Assembly: GCF_018325905.1 (NCBI RefSeq)
Contig: NZ_AP021901.1
Span: 4,898,001 to 4,962,000 of the forward strand
DNA: 64,000 nucleotides
DNA from: Pseudomonas sp. St316
GTDB lineage: Bacteria; Pseudomonadota; Gammaproteobacteria; Pseudomonadales; Pseudomonadaceae
Direction of reading: 5' to 3'
A model generated the notes under the pieces. The model was not told the DNA's origin. It did no database searches and worked only from the letters and a program-made list of their open reading frames with translations. This document shows, piece by piece, positions 43,489 to 53,094 of this stretch (positions within the stretch are counted from its first letter, which is position 1; every line of letters begins with the position of its first letter). Position numbers and translations under genes: made by a program.

Positions 43489-44625
43489 TCAGGAATCGCG
43501 GCGCAAATCCGGCGGGATCGGCAAGTCCTTGAGTGGCTCGGGGCGCTTGCCCTTGCCAGCGCGGTGCTGGCGGATCTGGTAGACGTAGGCCAATACCTGG
43601 GCCACGGCCAGGTACAGGCCGCCAGGGATCTCCTGATCGAGTTCGGTGGAGTAGTAGATCGATCGCGCCAGGGCCGGGGATTCGAGCAGCATCACCTCAT
43701 TGGCCACGGCGATCTCACGGATCTTCAGCGCCAGGAAGTCACTGCCCTTGGCCAGCAACACCGGAGCGTTGCCTTTTTCGGGGTCGTACTTGAGCGCCAC
43801 GGCATAGTGGGTCGGGTTGGTGATGACCACATCGGCGTCGGGGATCGCCGCCATCATCCGCCGCTGGGAGACCTCACGCTGCAACTGACGGATCCGCTGC
43901 TTGACCTCCGGCTTGCCCTCCGAGTCCTTGTGCTCGTCGCGCACTTCCTGCTTGGTCATCATCAGCTTCTGCTTGCTCTGGTACAGCTGGATCGGCACGT
44001 CGATGGCAGCGATCAGAATCAGGCCGCAAGCCATCCACAAGGTGCTCCAGCTCACCAACTGCACGCTGTGAATAATCGCCTGTTCCAGCGGCTCGTGAGC
44101 AATGCGCAGCAGATCGTCGATGTCGGACTGCAACACCGTCAGCGCGACGAACAGAACCAGCAGGAATTTGCCAAACGCCTTGAGCAATTCCATCAGCGCC
44201 GTGGTGGAAAACATGCGCTTGATGCCGGCGGCCGGGTTCATCCGGCTGAATTTAGGGGCCAGGCTGCCGGCGGCGAACAACCAACCGCCCAGGGAAATCG
44301 GGCCGATCACAGCGGCCAGCAGCAAGCAGATCAGAACCGGCTGCACCGCCAGGATCGCGATCTTGCCCGAGTGCAGTAGATGCTGGGACATGGCGTCCGT
44401 GGAGAGCAGCACCTCACGGGGCAAGGAGAAATTCAGGCGCATGATTTCCAGCAAGTCCAGGGCCAACCCGCCGCCATAAACCAGCAACCCGCCCGCCCCC
44501 GCCAGCATCACCGCCAGCGTGTTGAGTTCCTTGGAACGGGCAGTCTCACCCTTTTCCCGGGATTCGCGCAGGCGCTTTTCCGTGGGGTCTTCTGTCTTGT
44601 CCTGACCACTCTCGCTCTCGGCCAT
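43489..44625 (-). CDS. flhB: Flagellar export switch protein FlhB
   Basis: This 378-residue protein has four membrane helices (about 30-210) and a cytoplasmic C-domain with NPTHYAVAL at residues 270-278, where autocleavage between Asn270 and Pro271 switches export from hook to filament. It ends in a proline/charge-rich tail typical of FlhB. It starts 3 bp after fliR ends. Confidence 0.96.
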   Translation of the reverse strand: MAESESGQDKTEDPTEKRLRESREKGETARSKELNTLAVMLAGAGGLLVYGGGLALDLLEIMRLNFSLPREVLLSTDAMSQHLLHSGKIAILAVQPVLICLLLAAVIGPISLGGWLFAAGSLAPKFSRMNPAAGIKRMFSTTALMELLKAFGKFLLVLFVALTVLQSDIDDLLRIAHEPLEQAIIHSVQLVSWSTLWMACGLILIAAIDVPIQLYQSKQKLMMTKQEVRDEHKDSEGKPEVKQRIRQLQREVSQRRMMAAIPDADVVITNPTHYAVALKYDPEKGNAPVLLAKGSDFLALKIREIAVANEVMLLESPALARSIYYSTELDQEIPGGLYLAVAQVLAYVYQIRQHRAGKGKRPEPLKDLPIPPDLRRDS

Positions 44626-44628
44626 GGT

Positions 44629-45411
44629 TCAGCGTGCCTGTGCCATGTCGCGTAAAAGCTGCAAGGCCTCGGTGGCCAGCGGCTGGTACTGGTTGAGGAT
44701 ATCCCCCAGGCTGACCCAGAAAATCACCATGCCCAGCACGAGGGTCAGCGGGAAACCAATGGAGAAAATGTTCAATTGCGGCGCCGCGCGGGTCATCACG
44801 CCAAAGGCGATGTTGACCACCAGCAACGCGGTGATCGCCGGCAATACCAGCACCATCGCCGCGCCCAGGACCCAGCCGAGCTTCCCGGCTATTTCCCAGA
44901 AATGGTTGACCAGCAACGCACTGCCCACCGGCAGGGTGGTAAAGCTTTCGGTCACGACCTCGAACACCACCAGATGCCCGTTCATCCCAAGGAACAACAG
45001 CGTGACCAGCATCGTCAGGAACTGACCGATCACCGCCGTCGTCACGCCATTGGTGGGGTCGACCATGGACGCGAAGGCCATGCCCATCTGGATCGAAATG
45101 ATTTGCCCGGCCACCACGAAGGCCTGGAAGAACAGTTGCAGCGAGAACCCCAGCAAGGCACCGATGAGAATTTGCTCGGCCACCAGCATCAGCGCACTGA
45201 GGTCCAGGGCATTGACCGGCGGCATCGGTGGGAGCCCGGGCGCGATGACCACCGTGATCGCCAGGGCGAAATACAAACGCACACGCCGCGGCACCAGGGT
45301 CGTGCCGAAGACCGGCATGCTCATCAGCACCGCGGTGACGCGAAACAGCGGCAGGACGAACGATGCCACCCAGGAACTGATCTGGGTGTCCGTCAGCGCG
45401 AGCATCGACAT
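44629..45411 (-). CDS. fliR: Flagellar export protein FliR
   Basis: This 260-residue protein has six hydrophobic helices and the FliR features LLRVTAVLMSMPVFGTTLVP and ALLGFSLQLFFQAFVVAGQI. It forms the FliPQR export gate with FliP and FliQ. It sits in the order fliQ, fliR, flhB with gaps of only 3-4 bp. Confidence 0.95.
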   Translation of the reverse strand: MSMLALTDTQISSWVASFVLPLFRVTAVLMSMPVFGTTLVPRRVRLYFALAITVVIAPGLPPMPPVNALDLSALMLVAEQILIGALLGFSLQLFFQAFVVAGQIISIQMGMAFASMVDPTNGVTTAVIGQFLTMLVTLLFLGMNGHLVVFEVVTESFTTLPVGSALLVNHFWEIAGKLGWVLGAAMVLVLPAITALLVVNIAFGVMTRAAPQLNIFSIGFPLTLVLGMVIFWVSLGDILNQYQPLATEALQLLRDMAQAR

Positions 45412-45415
45412 GGGG

Positions 45416-45685
45416 TCAGCCGATCAACTGCGGAATACTGCCGTACAACTGCAGGATGTATTCCATGAAGGTTTGTACCATCCAGGGGCCGGCGACAATC
45501 AACGTCACCAGCATCACCAGCAGGCGCGGCAGGAAGCTCAAGGTCTGTTCGTTGATCTGGGTCGCGGCCTGGAACATCGCCACCAGCAACCCTACCAGCA
45601 GGCTGGGGATCACCAGGATGGCAACCATCGTGGTCGTCAGCCAGAGCGCTTCACGGAACAGGTCTACCGCTACTTCAGGCGTCAT
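45416..45685 (-). CDS. fliQ: Flagellar export protein FliQ
   Basis: This 89-residue protein has two membrane helices and the conserved start MTPEVAVDLFREALWLTTTM, then LVGLLVAMFQAATQINEQTL. It forms part of the FliPQR core gate. Confidence 0.97.
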   Translation of the reverse strand: MTPEVAVDLFREALWLTTTMVAILVIPSLLVGLLVAMFQAATQINEQTLSFLPRLLVMLVTLIVAGPWMVQTFMEYILQLYGSIPQLIG

Positions 45686-45708
45686 ATCGTCCTACCCGCA
45701 CAAAAGGC

Positions 45709-46458
45709 CTAAACACCACCGAAACTGCCTGCCAGGGTGCCGATAATTAGCGCCCAGCCATCCACCAGCACAAAAAGCATGATCTTGAACGGCAGGGAAA
45801 TGATCAGCGGCGAGAGCATCATCATGCCCATGGCCATCAGCACGCTGGCGACCACCAGGTCAATGATCAGGAACGGGATGAAAATCATGAAGCCGATCTG
45901 GAAAGCGGTCTTGAGCTCGGACGTCACGAACGCCGGCACCAGGATGGTCAAGGGCGCCTGATCGGCACTGGGGATATCGGTGCGCTTGGACAAGCGCATG
46001 AACAACTCCAGGTCGCTGCTGCGCGTCTGCGCCAGCATGAAATCCTTGATCGGCACTTGCGCCTTGGCCACGGCATCCTGGGCGCTGAGTTTTTCCGCCA
46101 GGTAAGGTTGCAGCGCATCCTGATTCACCCGGTCGAACACCGGGGCCATGATGAACATGGTCAGGAACAGCGCCATGCCGGTGAGGATCTGGTTCGAGGG
46201 CGTCTGTTGCAGGCCCAAGGCCTGGCGCAGGATCGAAAAGACAATGATGATCCGGGTGAAGCTGGTCATCAGCATGACGAACGCCGGGATGAAACTCAGC
46301 GCGGTCATGATCAGCAGGATCTGCAGGCTGACCGAGTATTCCTGGGCCCCTTCGGCGTTGGTTCCAAGGGTGATCGCCGGGATCGACAGCGGATCGGCGG
46401 CGAACGCCAACGGTGCGGCCAGCATCAGGGCCAATGCCAACAGAATGCGCAACGGCAT
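45709..46458 (-). CDS. fliP: Flagellar export protein FliP
   Basis: This 249-residue protein has a cleavable signal ([14 protein letters not shown]) and four membrane helices. Signature blocks include [20 protein letters not shown] and [20 protein letters not shown]. FliP is the largest gate-ring subunit of the export apparatus. Its stop shares one base with the fliO start, read in order fliO, fliP. Confidence 0.96.
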   Translation of the reverse strand: MPLRILLALALMLAAPLAFAADPLSIPAITLGTNAEGAQEYSVSLQILLIMTALSFIPAFVMLMTSFTRIIIVFSILRQALGLQQTPSNQILTGMALFLTMFIMAPVFDRVNQDALQPYLAEKLSAQDAVAKAQVPIKDFMLAQTRSSDLELFMRLSKRTDIPSADQAPLTILVPAFVTSELKTAFQIGFMIFIPFLIIDLVVASVLMAMGMMMLSPLIISLPFKIMLFVLVDGWALIIGTLAGSFGGV

Positions 46459-46895
46459 TACTTTTTATCCTTCTGGTCTTTACCCAACAGTTCCATGAGG
46501 CGCTGGGCAAACTCGGGGCTGGCCTGCTCGGCGGAAGGCACCTGCACCGGCTCCTTGAGGACGTGCAAGGCGGTGATAGTGCCCGGGCTCAGGCCCAGCA
46601 GGATCTGCTCGTTGCCGACCTGCACCAGCACCAGTCGGTCACGCGGCCCGAGCGCGCGTGAACCGACGATGTCGATGACCTGCCCCTTGCCAGCCGGCCC
46701 CGCCTGCTGCACGCGCCGCAACAGCCAGGCGAGAAAGAAGATCAAGCCCAGCACCAGCAGCAAGCCGAGCACCAATTGCGCCAATTGCCCGGCGACACCA
46801 CTGCCTGCTACCGGCGCGGCGGCGGCCGTGGCAACCGGTTCGGCGGCCAGTACGCTCAATGGCAGCATCGCGGCTGCTGCGAAGAAACCTTTCAC
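46458..46895 (-). CDS. fliO: Flagellar protein FliO
   Basis: This 145-residue protein has a signal-like start, one main membrane helix ([22 protein letters not shown]) and a cytoplasmic FliO domain ([29 protein letters not shown]). FliO stabilises FliP during gate assembly. It is the expected gene between fliN and fliP. Confidence 0.94.
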   Translation of the reverse strand: MKGFFAAAAMLPLSVLAAEPVATAAAAPVAGSGVAGQLAQLVLGLLLVLGLIFFLAWLLRRVQQAGPAGKGQVIDIVGSRALGPRDRLVLVQVGNEQILLGLSPGTITALHVLKEPVQVPSAEQASPEFAQRLMELLGKDQKDKK

Positions 46896-47354
46896 TCAGC
46901 GCAGCTTCTTGATGCGTTCGCTCGGACTGATCACGTCCGTCAGGCGAATACCGAACTTCTCGTTGACCACCACCACTTCGCCATGGGCAATCAAGGTGCC
47001 GTTGACCAGCACATCGAGCGGCTCGCCGGCCAGGCGGTCCAGCTCGATCACCGAGCCCTGGTTGAGCTGCAGCAGGTTGCGGATGTTGATGTCGGTGCTG
47101 CCCACTTCCATGGAGATCGACACCGGGATATCGAGGATCACATCCAGGTTCGGGCCATCGAGCGTCACCGGTTCATGACTCTTCGGCACGCTGCCAAATT
47201 CTTCCATCTGCAGGCGGCTGGATGCATGGGCGCCAGTGTCAGCCGCCAGCAAGGCGTCGATGTCGGCTTGCCCGGCATCGCCGGTTTCTTCCAGGGCCGC
47301 AGCCCATTCGTCGGCCAGCGCCTGGTCATCCTGGGTATTCATATCGTCAGCCAT
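46896..47354 (-). CDS. fliN: Flagellar motor switch protein FliN
   Basis: This protein of about 152 residues has an acidic N-terminal extension and the SpoA domain (about 70-150), with VLDIPVSISMEVGSTDINIRN and ELDRLAGEPLDVLVNGTLIA. FliN forms the lower C ring with FliM and takes part in export docking. GAGGA favours the second of two adjacent ATG codons (47354) by spacing; 47357 is also possible. Confidence 0.95.
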   Translation of the reverse strand: MADDMNTQDDQALADEWAAALEETGDAGQADIDALLAADTGAHASSRLQMEEFGSVPKSHEPVTLDGPNLDVILDIPVSISMEVGSTDINIRNLLQLNQGSVIELDRLAGEPLDVLVNGTLIAHGEVVVVNEKFGIRLTDVISPSERIKKLR

Positions 47355-47426
47355 CATTTGTCCTCGGCGGGCAAAAATTCAGTTAGAAGCAAAAATCCGT
47401 TACAAACTTAAGGGGTTCGACACCGC

Positions 47427-48395
47427 TCAGCGGCGTTCGATCGGCTCGATCACCTGCAACGCCAGGTTGCCTTTGTGAGAGCCCATCTTGACCTTGAAGG
47501 CCGGCACACCATTGGCACGCATGATCATGTCTTCCGGCATCTCGACGGGGATGATGTCCCCCGGTTGCATGTGCAGGATGTCCCGCAGACGCAGTTGGCG
47601 CCGAGCGACTGTCGCGCCGACCGGCACGTCGACATCCAGCACGTCCTGGCGCAAAGCGTTGATCCAGCGCTCGTCCTGATCGTCGAGGTCCGACTGGAAA
47701 CCGGCGTCGAGCATTTCACGCACCGGCTCGATCATCGAGTACGGCATGGTCACGTGCAGGTCGCCGCCACCGCCATCGAGCTCGATGTGGAAGGTCGAGA
47801 CCACAATGGCCTCGCTCGGGCCGACGATGTTGGCCATGGCCGGGTTCACTTCCGAGTTGATGTACTCGAAGTTCACTTCCATGATCGCCTGCCAGGCTTC
47901 CTTCAAGTCGACGAAGGCCTGCTCCAGCACCATGCGCACCACCCGCAGCTCGGTCGGGGTGAATTCCCGCCCTTCGATCTTGGCGTGACGACCGTCGCCA
48001 CCGAAGAAGTTGTCCACCAGCTTGAACACCAACTTGGCGTCAAGGATGAACAACGCGGTGCCCCGCAACGGCTTGATCTTCACCAGGTTGAGGCTGGTGG
48101 GCACGTACAGCGAGTGCACGTACTCACCAAACTTCATCACCTGCACGCCACCGACGGCCACGTCGGCCGAACGGCGCAGCATGTTGAACATGCTGATGCG
48201 GGTGTAGCGGGCGAAACGCTCGTTGATCATTTCCAGGGTCGGCATGCGTCCGCGAACGATGCGATCCTGGCTGGTCAGGTCGTAGCTTTTGACGCTGCCC
48301 GGTTCAGCAGCGTTTTCGGTCTGCACCAAGCCGTCGTCGACACCATGCAACAGCGCATCGATTTCGTCCTGGGACAGCAGGTCCTGCACGGCCAT
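47427..48395 (-). CDS. fliM: Flagellar motor switch protein FliM
   Basis: This 322-residue protein starts with the CheY-binding segment DLLSQDEIDALLHGVDDG, then the CheC-like middle domain (GEYVHSLYVPTSLNLVKIKP) and a C-terminal SpoA domain (VDVPVGATVARRQLRLRDIL). CheY-P binding to FliM changes rotation. It lies 9 bp after fliL. Confidence 0.97.
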   Translation of the reverse strand: MAVQDLLSQDEIDALLHGVDDGLVQTENAAEPGSVKSYDLTSQDRIVRGRMPTLEMINERFARYTRISMFNMLRRSADVAVGGVQVMKFGEYVHSLYVPTSLNLVKIKPLRGTALFILDAKLVFKLVDNFFGGDGRHAKIEGREFTPTELRVVRMVLEQAFVDLKEAWQAIMEVNFEYINSEVNPAMANIVGPSEAIVVSTFHIELDGGGGDLHVTMPYSMIEPVREMLDAGFQSDLDDQDERWINALRQDVLDVDVPVGATVARRQLRLRDILHMQPGDIIPVEMPEDMIMRANGVPAFKVKMGSHKGNLALQVIEPIERR

Positions 48396-48404
48396 GTCGT
48401 GTTC

Positions 48405-48908
48405 CTACTGCAATACGAAGTTAGTGAAGAGCAACTGTTCGATCACCACTTTGCCGAGCTCTTTCTGAGCCACTTCCTGCACGCTGGCCGTGGCTTTCTG
48501 GCGCAGCATTTCCTGACCGACGGGCGTGGCCAGGGTGTCGAAATTCTGTCCGGAAAACAGCATCACCAGATTATTGCGGATCAGTGGCATGTGCACCCGC
48601 AGTGCTTCCAGGTCAGCCTGGTTGCGACCCAGCAAGGTAATACTGACCTGCATGTAGCGTTGGCGACCATTTTGGGTGTAGTTGGCGACGAAGGCTGGCG
48701 CCATCGGTTCGAAAATCGCCGGCTGCTTGCCCACTGGCGCGGCTTCGGCCGCCACCGCCGGCTTGCTTTGAGCGCTGTGCATGAAATACCAGGTCGCCCC
48801 CACCGAAACGCCGATCGCCAGGAGCAAACCCACCACGATCACGATGATCAGCTTGAGTTTGCCTTTGGTTGCAGGGTCTTTTACAGCTGCTGCTTCACTC
48901 TTCGCCAT
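48405..48908 (-). CDS. fliL: Flagellar basal body protein FliL
   Basis: This 167-residue protein has a single helix (KLIIVIVVGLLLAIGVSVGATWY) and a periplasmic FliL domain ending LGKVVIEQLLFTNFVLQ. FliL surrounds and supports the stator. It is the first gene of the fliLMNOPQR-flhB operon, and a near-consensus sigma-54 site lies 52 bp upstream at 48960-48975. Confidence 0.95.
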   Translation of the reverse strand: MAKSEAAAVKDPATKGKLKLIIVIVVGLLLAIGVSVGATWYFMHSAQSKPAVAAEAAPVGKQPAIFEPMAPAFVANYTQNGRQRYMQVSITLLGRNQADLEALRVHMPLIRNNLVMLFSGQNFDTLATPVGQEMLRQKATASVQEVAQKELGKVVIEQLLFTNFVLQ

Positions 48909-48959
48909 GCCAATAATCCGTCACTAATCGGGGTTTTCACTGTTGCACGGCAAGGCTGG

Positions 48960-48975
48960 AGCAAGTGTTATGCCA
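48960..48975 (-). promoter_or_regulatory. Predicted sigma-54 promoter of fliL
   Basis: Minus-strand TGGCATAACACTTGCT keeps the -24 GG and -12 GC with ten bases between and TTGC at -12. It would drive the fliL operon under FleQ, as known in P. aeruginosa class II genes. Confidence 0.8.
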
Positions 48976-49032
48976 GAAGTGTCGGTACTCAGGATGACGG
49001 ACAGATGCGATCTTCGGAACCCCATAAAACAA

Positions 49033-49121
49033 TGTGGGAGTGAGCCTGCTCGCGATAGCGGAGTGTCAGTCACCCAGTCGGGTACTGATCCACAGCTATC
49101 GCGAGCAAGCTCGCTCCCACA
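49033..49121. repeat. REP doublet (inverted pair)
   Basis: TGTGGGAGTGAGCCTGCTCGCGATAGCGG (two changes from the common core) and an inverted copy ending AAGCTCGCTCCCACA flank about 40 bp. It lies between the fliK stop and the fliL promoter. Confidence 0.9.
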
Positions 49122-49136
49122 GAGGGTGTTGAGGCG

Positions 49137-50510
49137 TCAGGCGTAGTAGTCGACCGCGCTGGAGCCGATGACGCTGGTAGTACTGGCCGCCACTTCAGCA
49201 ACGCTGGCCGGCAGGTGTTCATCCACCGAGTCCACTCGCCCACCAGACGCCGTCGTGCGCCCGGCCTGGGCTTGTTGCTGGGCCTGCTGACCCTGGTTCT
49301 GCGAACCACGGGACTGATCGGATACGCTGACGTCGACCTGGCCCATGCCCTGTTGGGCAAAATTGTCCCGCAGGCGATGCAACTGCCCCTCGAGGGCTTC
49401 GCGAACGCCGGGGTGGGCGCTCATGAACGTGACCTGGGTCTGCTGGTCCGGCACCATGTTCACCCGGATATCCAGACGCCCGAGTTCGGCGGGTTGCAAC
49501 TGGATATCGGCCGCCTTGAGATTGACGCTGGACAGGTACATCACCCGGTTGACCACCTCTTCGGTCCAACCGCTCTGATTCATCGCGATAGGTTGGTTGA
49601 CCGGCACCGCGTTGGCGGTCTTTGGCGTAGCGGCCTGGGTCAGTGCGGCCAGGCGGTTGGCGAAATCGTCCACGCGAGTGTCACCGGAAGCGGCGCCCAG
49701 GTCCTTGAGACCTTCGCTGATCAAGCCACCAAATGCCTTATCACCGCCCTGGCTGCCGGGCTCGGTACTGTTCTGGTCGGCCTGCACGTTGAGCATGCTC
49801 GCCATGCCGGCGGCGAAGGTCTGCGCCGAAGTCGGCTCACCGTCGGGCGACGCCGGGGCAGCACTCTTGGGCTGGGCCTGGCTGGTGGCGGAAACATGAC
49901 CGCCCTGCTCCATCGCCAACCGCAAGGCGGGCAATGCGTCGAGCGGGTCGGCTTCAGGGTCAAAGGTTGAATCGACCTCCGGAACCACCGCAGCCTGGGC
50001 CGGCGTGACCAGCGGGGCAACCGGTGCCGCGACGGCCGTGGTGACCTGAACCTCGGTCGTGACCACAGGCGCAGGTTCCGGTGCGATTGTCGCCACCGGC
50101 ACCGTCATGTCAGGCAGCAATCCTGGATCAAGGCTCGGATCGACGGGTGCGGCATCCGCCACCGGCGTTTCAACCGAGTCGGCGCTGTCGTCACTGGCGG
50201 TCTCGTCGTCGGCGCTGGCCGGTTTGTCCGCGGGCAAGGGTTTGCCGCTATCGGCAACCGTCGGCTCCGAGGCGGCAGGCGTTTGGTTGCCGGTGTCTTT
50301 TTTGACGGTGTTGTTGGAAGCGTTTTCGCGCGCCGATTTCACCGGCGGCTCAGGGGCCGCAGCTGCCTTGGCAGGCGCCTGCTTGGCGAAGACTTGAGCG
50401 AAGCTGGAAGCTCTATCCCCGAGATCCGGAGCCGCTGCCGGTGAATTGACGGCGGCCTTGGGCTTGGCCTGGACAGAGGCCTGAAGCAGTGTATTGGGGG
50501 TAACGGGCAT
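49137..50510 (-). CDS. fliK: Flagellar hook-length control protein FliK
   Basis: This 457-residue protein has a long, Ala/Pro/Thr-rich N-terminal ruler region (about 1-330) and the globular C-terminal domain with LQLQPAELGRLDIRVNMVPD and VTFMSAHPGVREALEGQLHRL. A Gln/Gly-rich stretch precedes the last 35 residues. FliK measures hook length and triggers FlhB switching. A sigma-54 site is predicted 51 bp upstream (50561-50576). Confidence 0.94.
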   Translation of the reverse strand: MPVTPNTLLQASVQAKPKAAVNSPAAAPDLGDRASSFAQVFAKQAPAKAAAAPEPPVKSARENASNNTVKKDTGNQTPAASEPTVADSGKPLPADKPASADDETASDDSADSVETPVADAAPVDPSLDPGLLPDMTVPVATIAPEPAPVVTTEVQVTTAVAAPVAPLVTPAQAAVVPEVDSTFDPEADPLDALPALRLAMEQGGHVSATSQAQPKSAAPASPDGEPTSAQTFAAGMASMLNVQADQNSTEPGSQGGDKAFGGLISEGLKDLGAASGDTRVDDFANRLAALTQAATPKTANAVPVNQPIAMNQSGWTEEVVNRVMYLSSVNLKAADIQLQPAELGRLDIRVNMVPDQQTQVTFMSAHPGVREALEGQLHRLRDNFAQQGMGQVDVSVSDQSRGSQNQGQQAQQQAQAGRTTASGGRVDSVDEHLPASVAEVAASTTSVIGSSAVDYYA

Positions 50511-50560
50511 AAAAAGGTCTCCGCTGCACTGGAATCATAGGTACAGTCGAGACTAGGCAA

Positions 50561-50576
50561 TGCAAGGCACGGGCCA
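50561..50576 (-). promoter_or_regulatory. Predicted sigma-54 promoter of fliK
   Basis: Minus-strand TGGCCCGTGCCTTGCA keeps -24 GG and -12 GC with ten bases between. It lies between hptB and fliK and fits FleQ/FleR-dependent expression of fliK. Confidence 0.75.
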
Positions 50577-50598
50577 ACGTCTGTCCAACCATCAAATT

Positions 50599-50943
50599 TC
50601 AGCAGTGAAAGCCTTCACGCTCTTGCGTGCAAAGCTTGCGAACATGAGCAAATTCGCTGTCGATTTCGTTGACCAGTTTCTCGATACCACCCAATGACGG
50701 CTGCTTGGCACGCTGCTCCAGTTCGCCACACAGCTCGGCCAGGCGGATAGCGCCCATGTTACTGCTGCTGCCCTTGAAGCTGTGGGCCGTGGCGCTCAGT
50801 TTTTCAGCGTCCCGTGCCTCATGCAGCACGCGCAAGCGAGCCTCCGAGTCATTGAGAAAAGTATCCAGCAACTCCAGATACCCCTCCTCCATGACTTCCT
50901 TCAACGTGCTGAGCACGTCGCGGTCCAGATGAATCTCGTTCAC
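50599..50943 (-). CDS. hptB: Histidine phosphotransfer protein HptB
   Basis: This 114-residue four-helix Hpt domain has the phospho-acceptor His54 in ATAHSFKGSSSNMGA. In P. aeruginosa HptB receives phosphate from hybrid kinases (RetS, PA1611 and others) and passes it to HsbR, which is the neighbouring gene there as here. The gene is 31 bp after hsbR, so it probably belongs to the same operon. Confidence 0.88.
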   Translation of the reverse strand: MNEIHLDRDVLSTLKEVMEEGYLELLDTFLNDSEARLRVLHEARDAEKLSATAHSFKGSSSNMGAIRLAELCGELEQRAKQPSLGGIEKLVNEIDSEFAHVRKLCTQEREGFHC

Positions 50944-50974
50944 TTGTTCGCTCCCTGATCAAGAATGGCTCCGA

Positions 50975-52681
50975 TTATGCCGGAGCCTCCCAGAAAAACT
51001 CCACACGCGCACTACGACCATCGTCTGACCAACTGGCTTGTTGGCTCAACTGACGTACCAGGCTCACGCCGCGCCCCGACAACCGATCACTGTCCACGGG
51101 CCGCGCCAGCACCTTGGCGACATCAAAGCCCTCGCCACTGTCCTCGACCTCTATGGCCAGGCGACCACCCTCGCCGCTCGGCGAGACATGCAAGTGCACC
51201 CGCACGTAGCCGTCGCTCAGTTCATCCAGGCGCGTATTACGCTCTCTGTAATAGCGGGCAAAACCCGCCGCGTCACGTTTGAGGCTCGAGTCGAGTCCCA
51301 GCACCCCGTGATCCAGAGCATTGGAATACAGCTCCGACATGACACTGTAAAGGGCGCCACTTTGCACCCTGAGCCCATGGACCTCAAATAACAATTGCAG
51401 CAAGTAGGGCATCGGATTGAAGCGTTTGAGCGTCTGCGCCCGGAACTCGAAGCTCACCGACCAATCCAGCGGGCTGGACTGGCCGCTATCGGAATAGACC
51501 GGCGGCGGCGGGTTGAGTTGCGTCGGCGCGACCAACCGTATCTCGACCATACTGAAGTCGTCCCGGGCCTCGCCGCGAAAGTCCCGCAAGGCCTGCTGAA
51601 TATCTTCGAAAAGAAGATCGGGCTCACGGTTGGCTGCAAACACCTGCTGCAACCCCTCCACGCCAAACGGCCGATCGTGGTCGTCACTGGTTTCGATTAC
51701 GCCGTCGGACAACAGGAACACCCGGTCCCCCAGCGACATGGCGTGCACTTCGGTGCGGTCATCGAATAGCTGGGGCGAGAGCACACCCAACGGCAGGTGC
51801 CGCGCCGGCAACGGCGTGCGCACGCCGCTGAGGCTGTCGTGCAGATAACCTTCGGGCATGCCGCCATTCCAGACTTCCACCGTGCACCGCTGGAAGCTCA
51901 GGCACAGCAACGTCGCGCAACAGAACATGTCCACTGGCAGGATGCGTTTGAGCTTGGCATTCATTTCCCGCAGGATCTGCGCCAGGCCGTAGCCCTTGGC
52001 GGTCATCCCGTAGAACACCTCCGCCAGCGGCATCGCACCGACCGCCGCCGGTAAACCGTGGCCGGTGAAATCCCCTAGCAGGACGTGCATATCACCGGCC
52101 GGATTGAACGCCGCCAGCAGCAGATCACCGTTGAACAAGGCATAAGGCGATTGCAGGTAACGGATGTTCGGCGCGCTCAGGCAGCCGGAGTGGGCGATCT
52201 TGTCAAATACAGCCTTGGCGACCCGTTGCTCGTTGAGCAGGTAGTCATGGTGCCGGGCGATCTGGTCGCGCTGCTCCACCACCGTGGCCTGCAACCGACG
52301 CAAGCGGTCCATGGCCTTGATCTTGGCCGCCAGGATCACTTGGTTGTAGGGTTTGGCCAGGAAATCGTCGCCGCCCGCCTCCAGGCAACGGGCCAAGGCT
52401 TCGCTCTCCGTCAACGAGGTGAGGAAAATGATCGGGACCAACTGGTCCCCGGCCAACTGCTTGATTTTCTGCGCTGCTTCAAAGCCGTCCATCACCGGCA
52501 TCATCGCGTCCATCAGCACCAGGTGCGGACGCTGCGCCAGATAGACCTCGACCGCTTCGGCGCCATCGGCCGCAGTGAGCACGTGATGCCCCTGGCGGCG
52601 GACGATGGTCGACAACAGCAGTCGATCAGCGGCACTGTCTTCGGCAATCAGGACCGTCAGCGGCTCCGACGACGATTGCAT
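50975..52681 (-). CDS. hsbR: Response regulator/PP2C phosphatase/HATPase protein HsbR
   Basis: This protein of about 568 residues has three domains. The receiver domain carries Asp in LVLMDAMMPVMDG (1-130), the PP2C-type phosphatase has LLGDFTGHGLPAAVGA (about 190-390), and the C-terminal HATPase-type kinase domain has SELYSNALDHGVLG and VEDSGEGFD. In P. aeruginosa HsbR phosphorylates or dephosphorylates HsbA according to HptB input. An ATG at 52681 lies 5 bp after the hsbA stop; a TTG start at 52690 adds three residues. The domain order and neighbours match. Confidence 0.88.
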   Translation of the reverse strand: MQSSSEPLTVLIAEDSAADRLLLSTIVRRQGHHVLTAADGAEAVEVYLAQRPHLVLMDAMMPVMDGFEAAQKIKQLAGDQLVPIIFLTSLTESEALARCLEAGGDDFLAKPYNQVILAAKIKAMDRLRRLQATVVEQRDQIARHHDYLLNEQRVAKAVFDKIAHSGCLSAPNIRYLQSPYALFNGDLLLAAFNPAGDMHVLLGDFTGHGLPAAVGAMPLAEVFYGMTAKGYGLAQILREMNAKLKRILPVDMFCCATLLCLSFQRCTVEVWNGGMPEGYLHDSLSGVRTPLPARHLPLGVLSPQLFDDRTEVHAMSLGDRVFLLSDGVIETSDDHDRPFGVEGLQQVFAANREPDLLFEDIQQALRDFRGEARDDFSMVEIRLVAPTQLNPPPPVYSDSGQSSPLDWSVSFEFRAQTLKRFNPMPYLLQLLFEVHGLRVQSGALYSVMSELYSNALDHGVLGLDSSLKRDAAGFARYYRERNTRLDELSDGYVRVHLHVSPSGEGGRLAIEVEDSGEGFDVAKVLARPVDSDRLSGRGVSLVRQLSQQASWSDDGRSARVEFFWEAPA

Positions 52682-52686
52682 GGCGA

Positions 52687-52992
52687 TCAACTGATGTCGA
52701 ACAGCTTGTCGAAATTGGAGATCGCGAGGATTTTCTTGACGTCATTGCTGCTGTTGACAACGCGGATATCCGAGGCATCGCCACCGGCATGATCGCGCAA
52801 CAGCAAGAGCATGCCCAAGGCGGAACTGTCGAGATAGGTGGCTTCTTTCAAATCCACCACGATGGAGTCGGGTTTCCTATTGAGCCGTTCATAGGACTCA
52901 CGAAACTCCTGATGCCGCCCGAAATCGAATCGACCTTTGATCGAGATCGTCAGCTTGTGCCCATCGGGGGATACTTCGGTAACGACTGACAT
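52687..52992 (-). CDS. hsbA: Anti-sigma factor antagonist HsbA (STAS)
   Basis: This 101-residue STAS protein has VVDLKEATYLDSSALGMLLL with the phosphorylatable Ser56/Ser57, and SIKGRFDFGRHQEFRESYER. It resembles HsbA of P. aeruginosa, which binds FlgM (freeing FliA) when unphosphorylated and HsbD when phosphorylated, linking the flagellum to c-di-GMP. AGGA lies nine bases before the ATG at 52992; the longer frame to 53079 is not conserved. Confidence 0.88.
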   Translation of the reverse strand: MSVVTEVSPDGHKLTISIKGRFDFGRHQEFRESYERLNRKPDSIVVDLKEATYLDSSALGMLLLLRDHAGGDASDIRVVNSSNDVKKILAISNFDKLFDIS

Positions 52993-53094
52993 GATCGGCT
53001 TCCTTGTCATGGACATACGTGTACAAGGTTTAGCATCTGGTAAAGGTCTGAGCAAGGTTTTGTCTGATTCAGCCGACAAAATCCTGGTTTCGCA

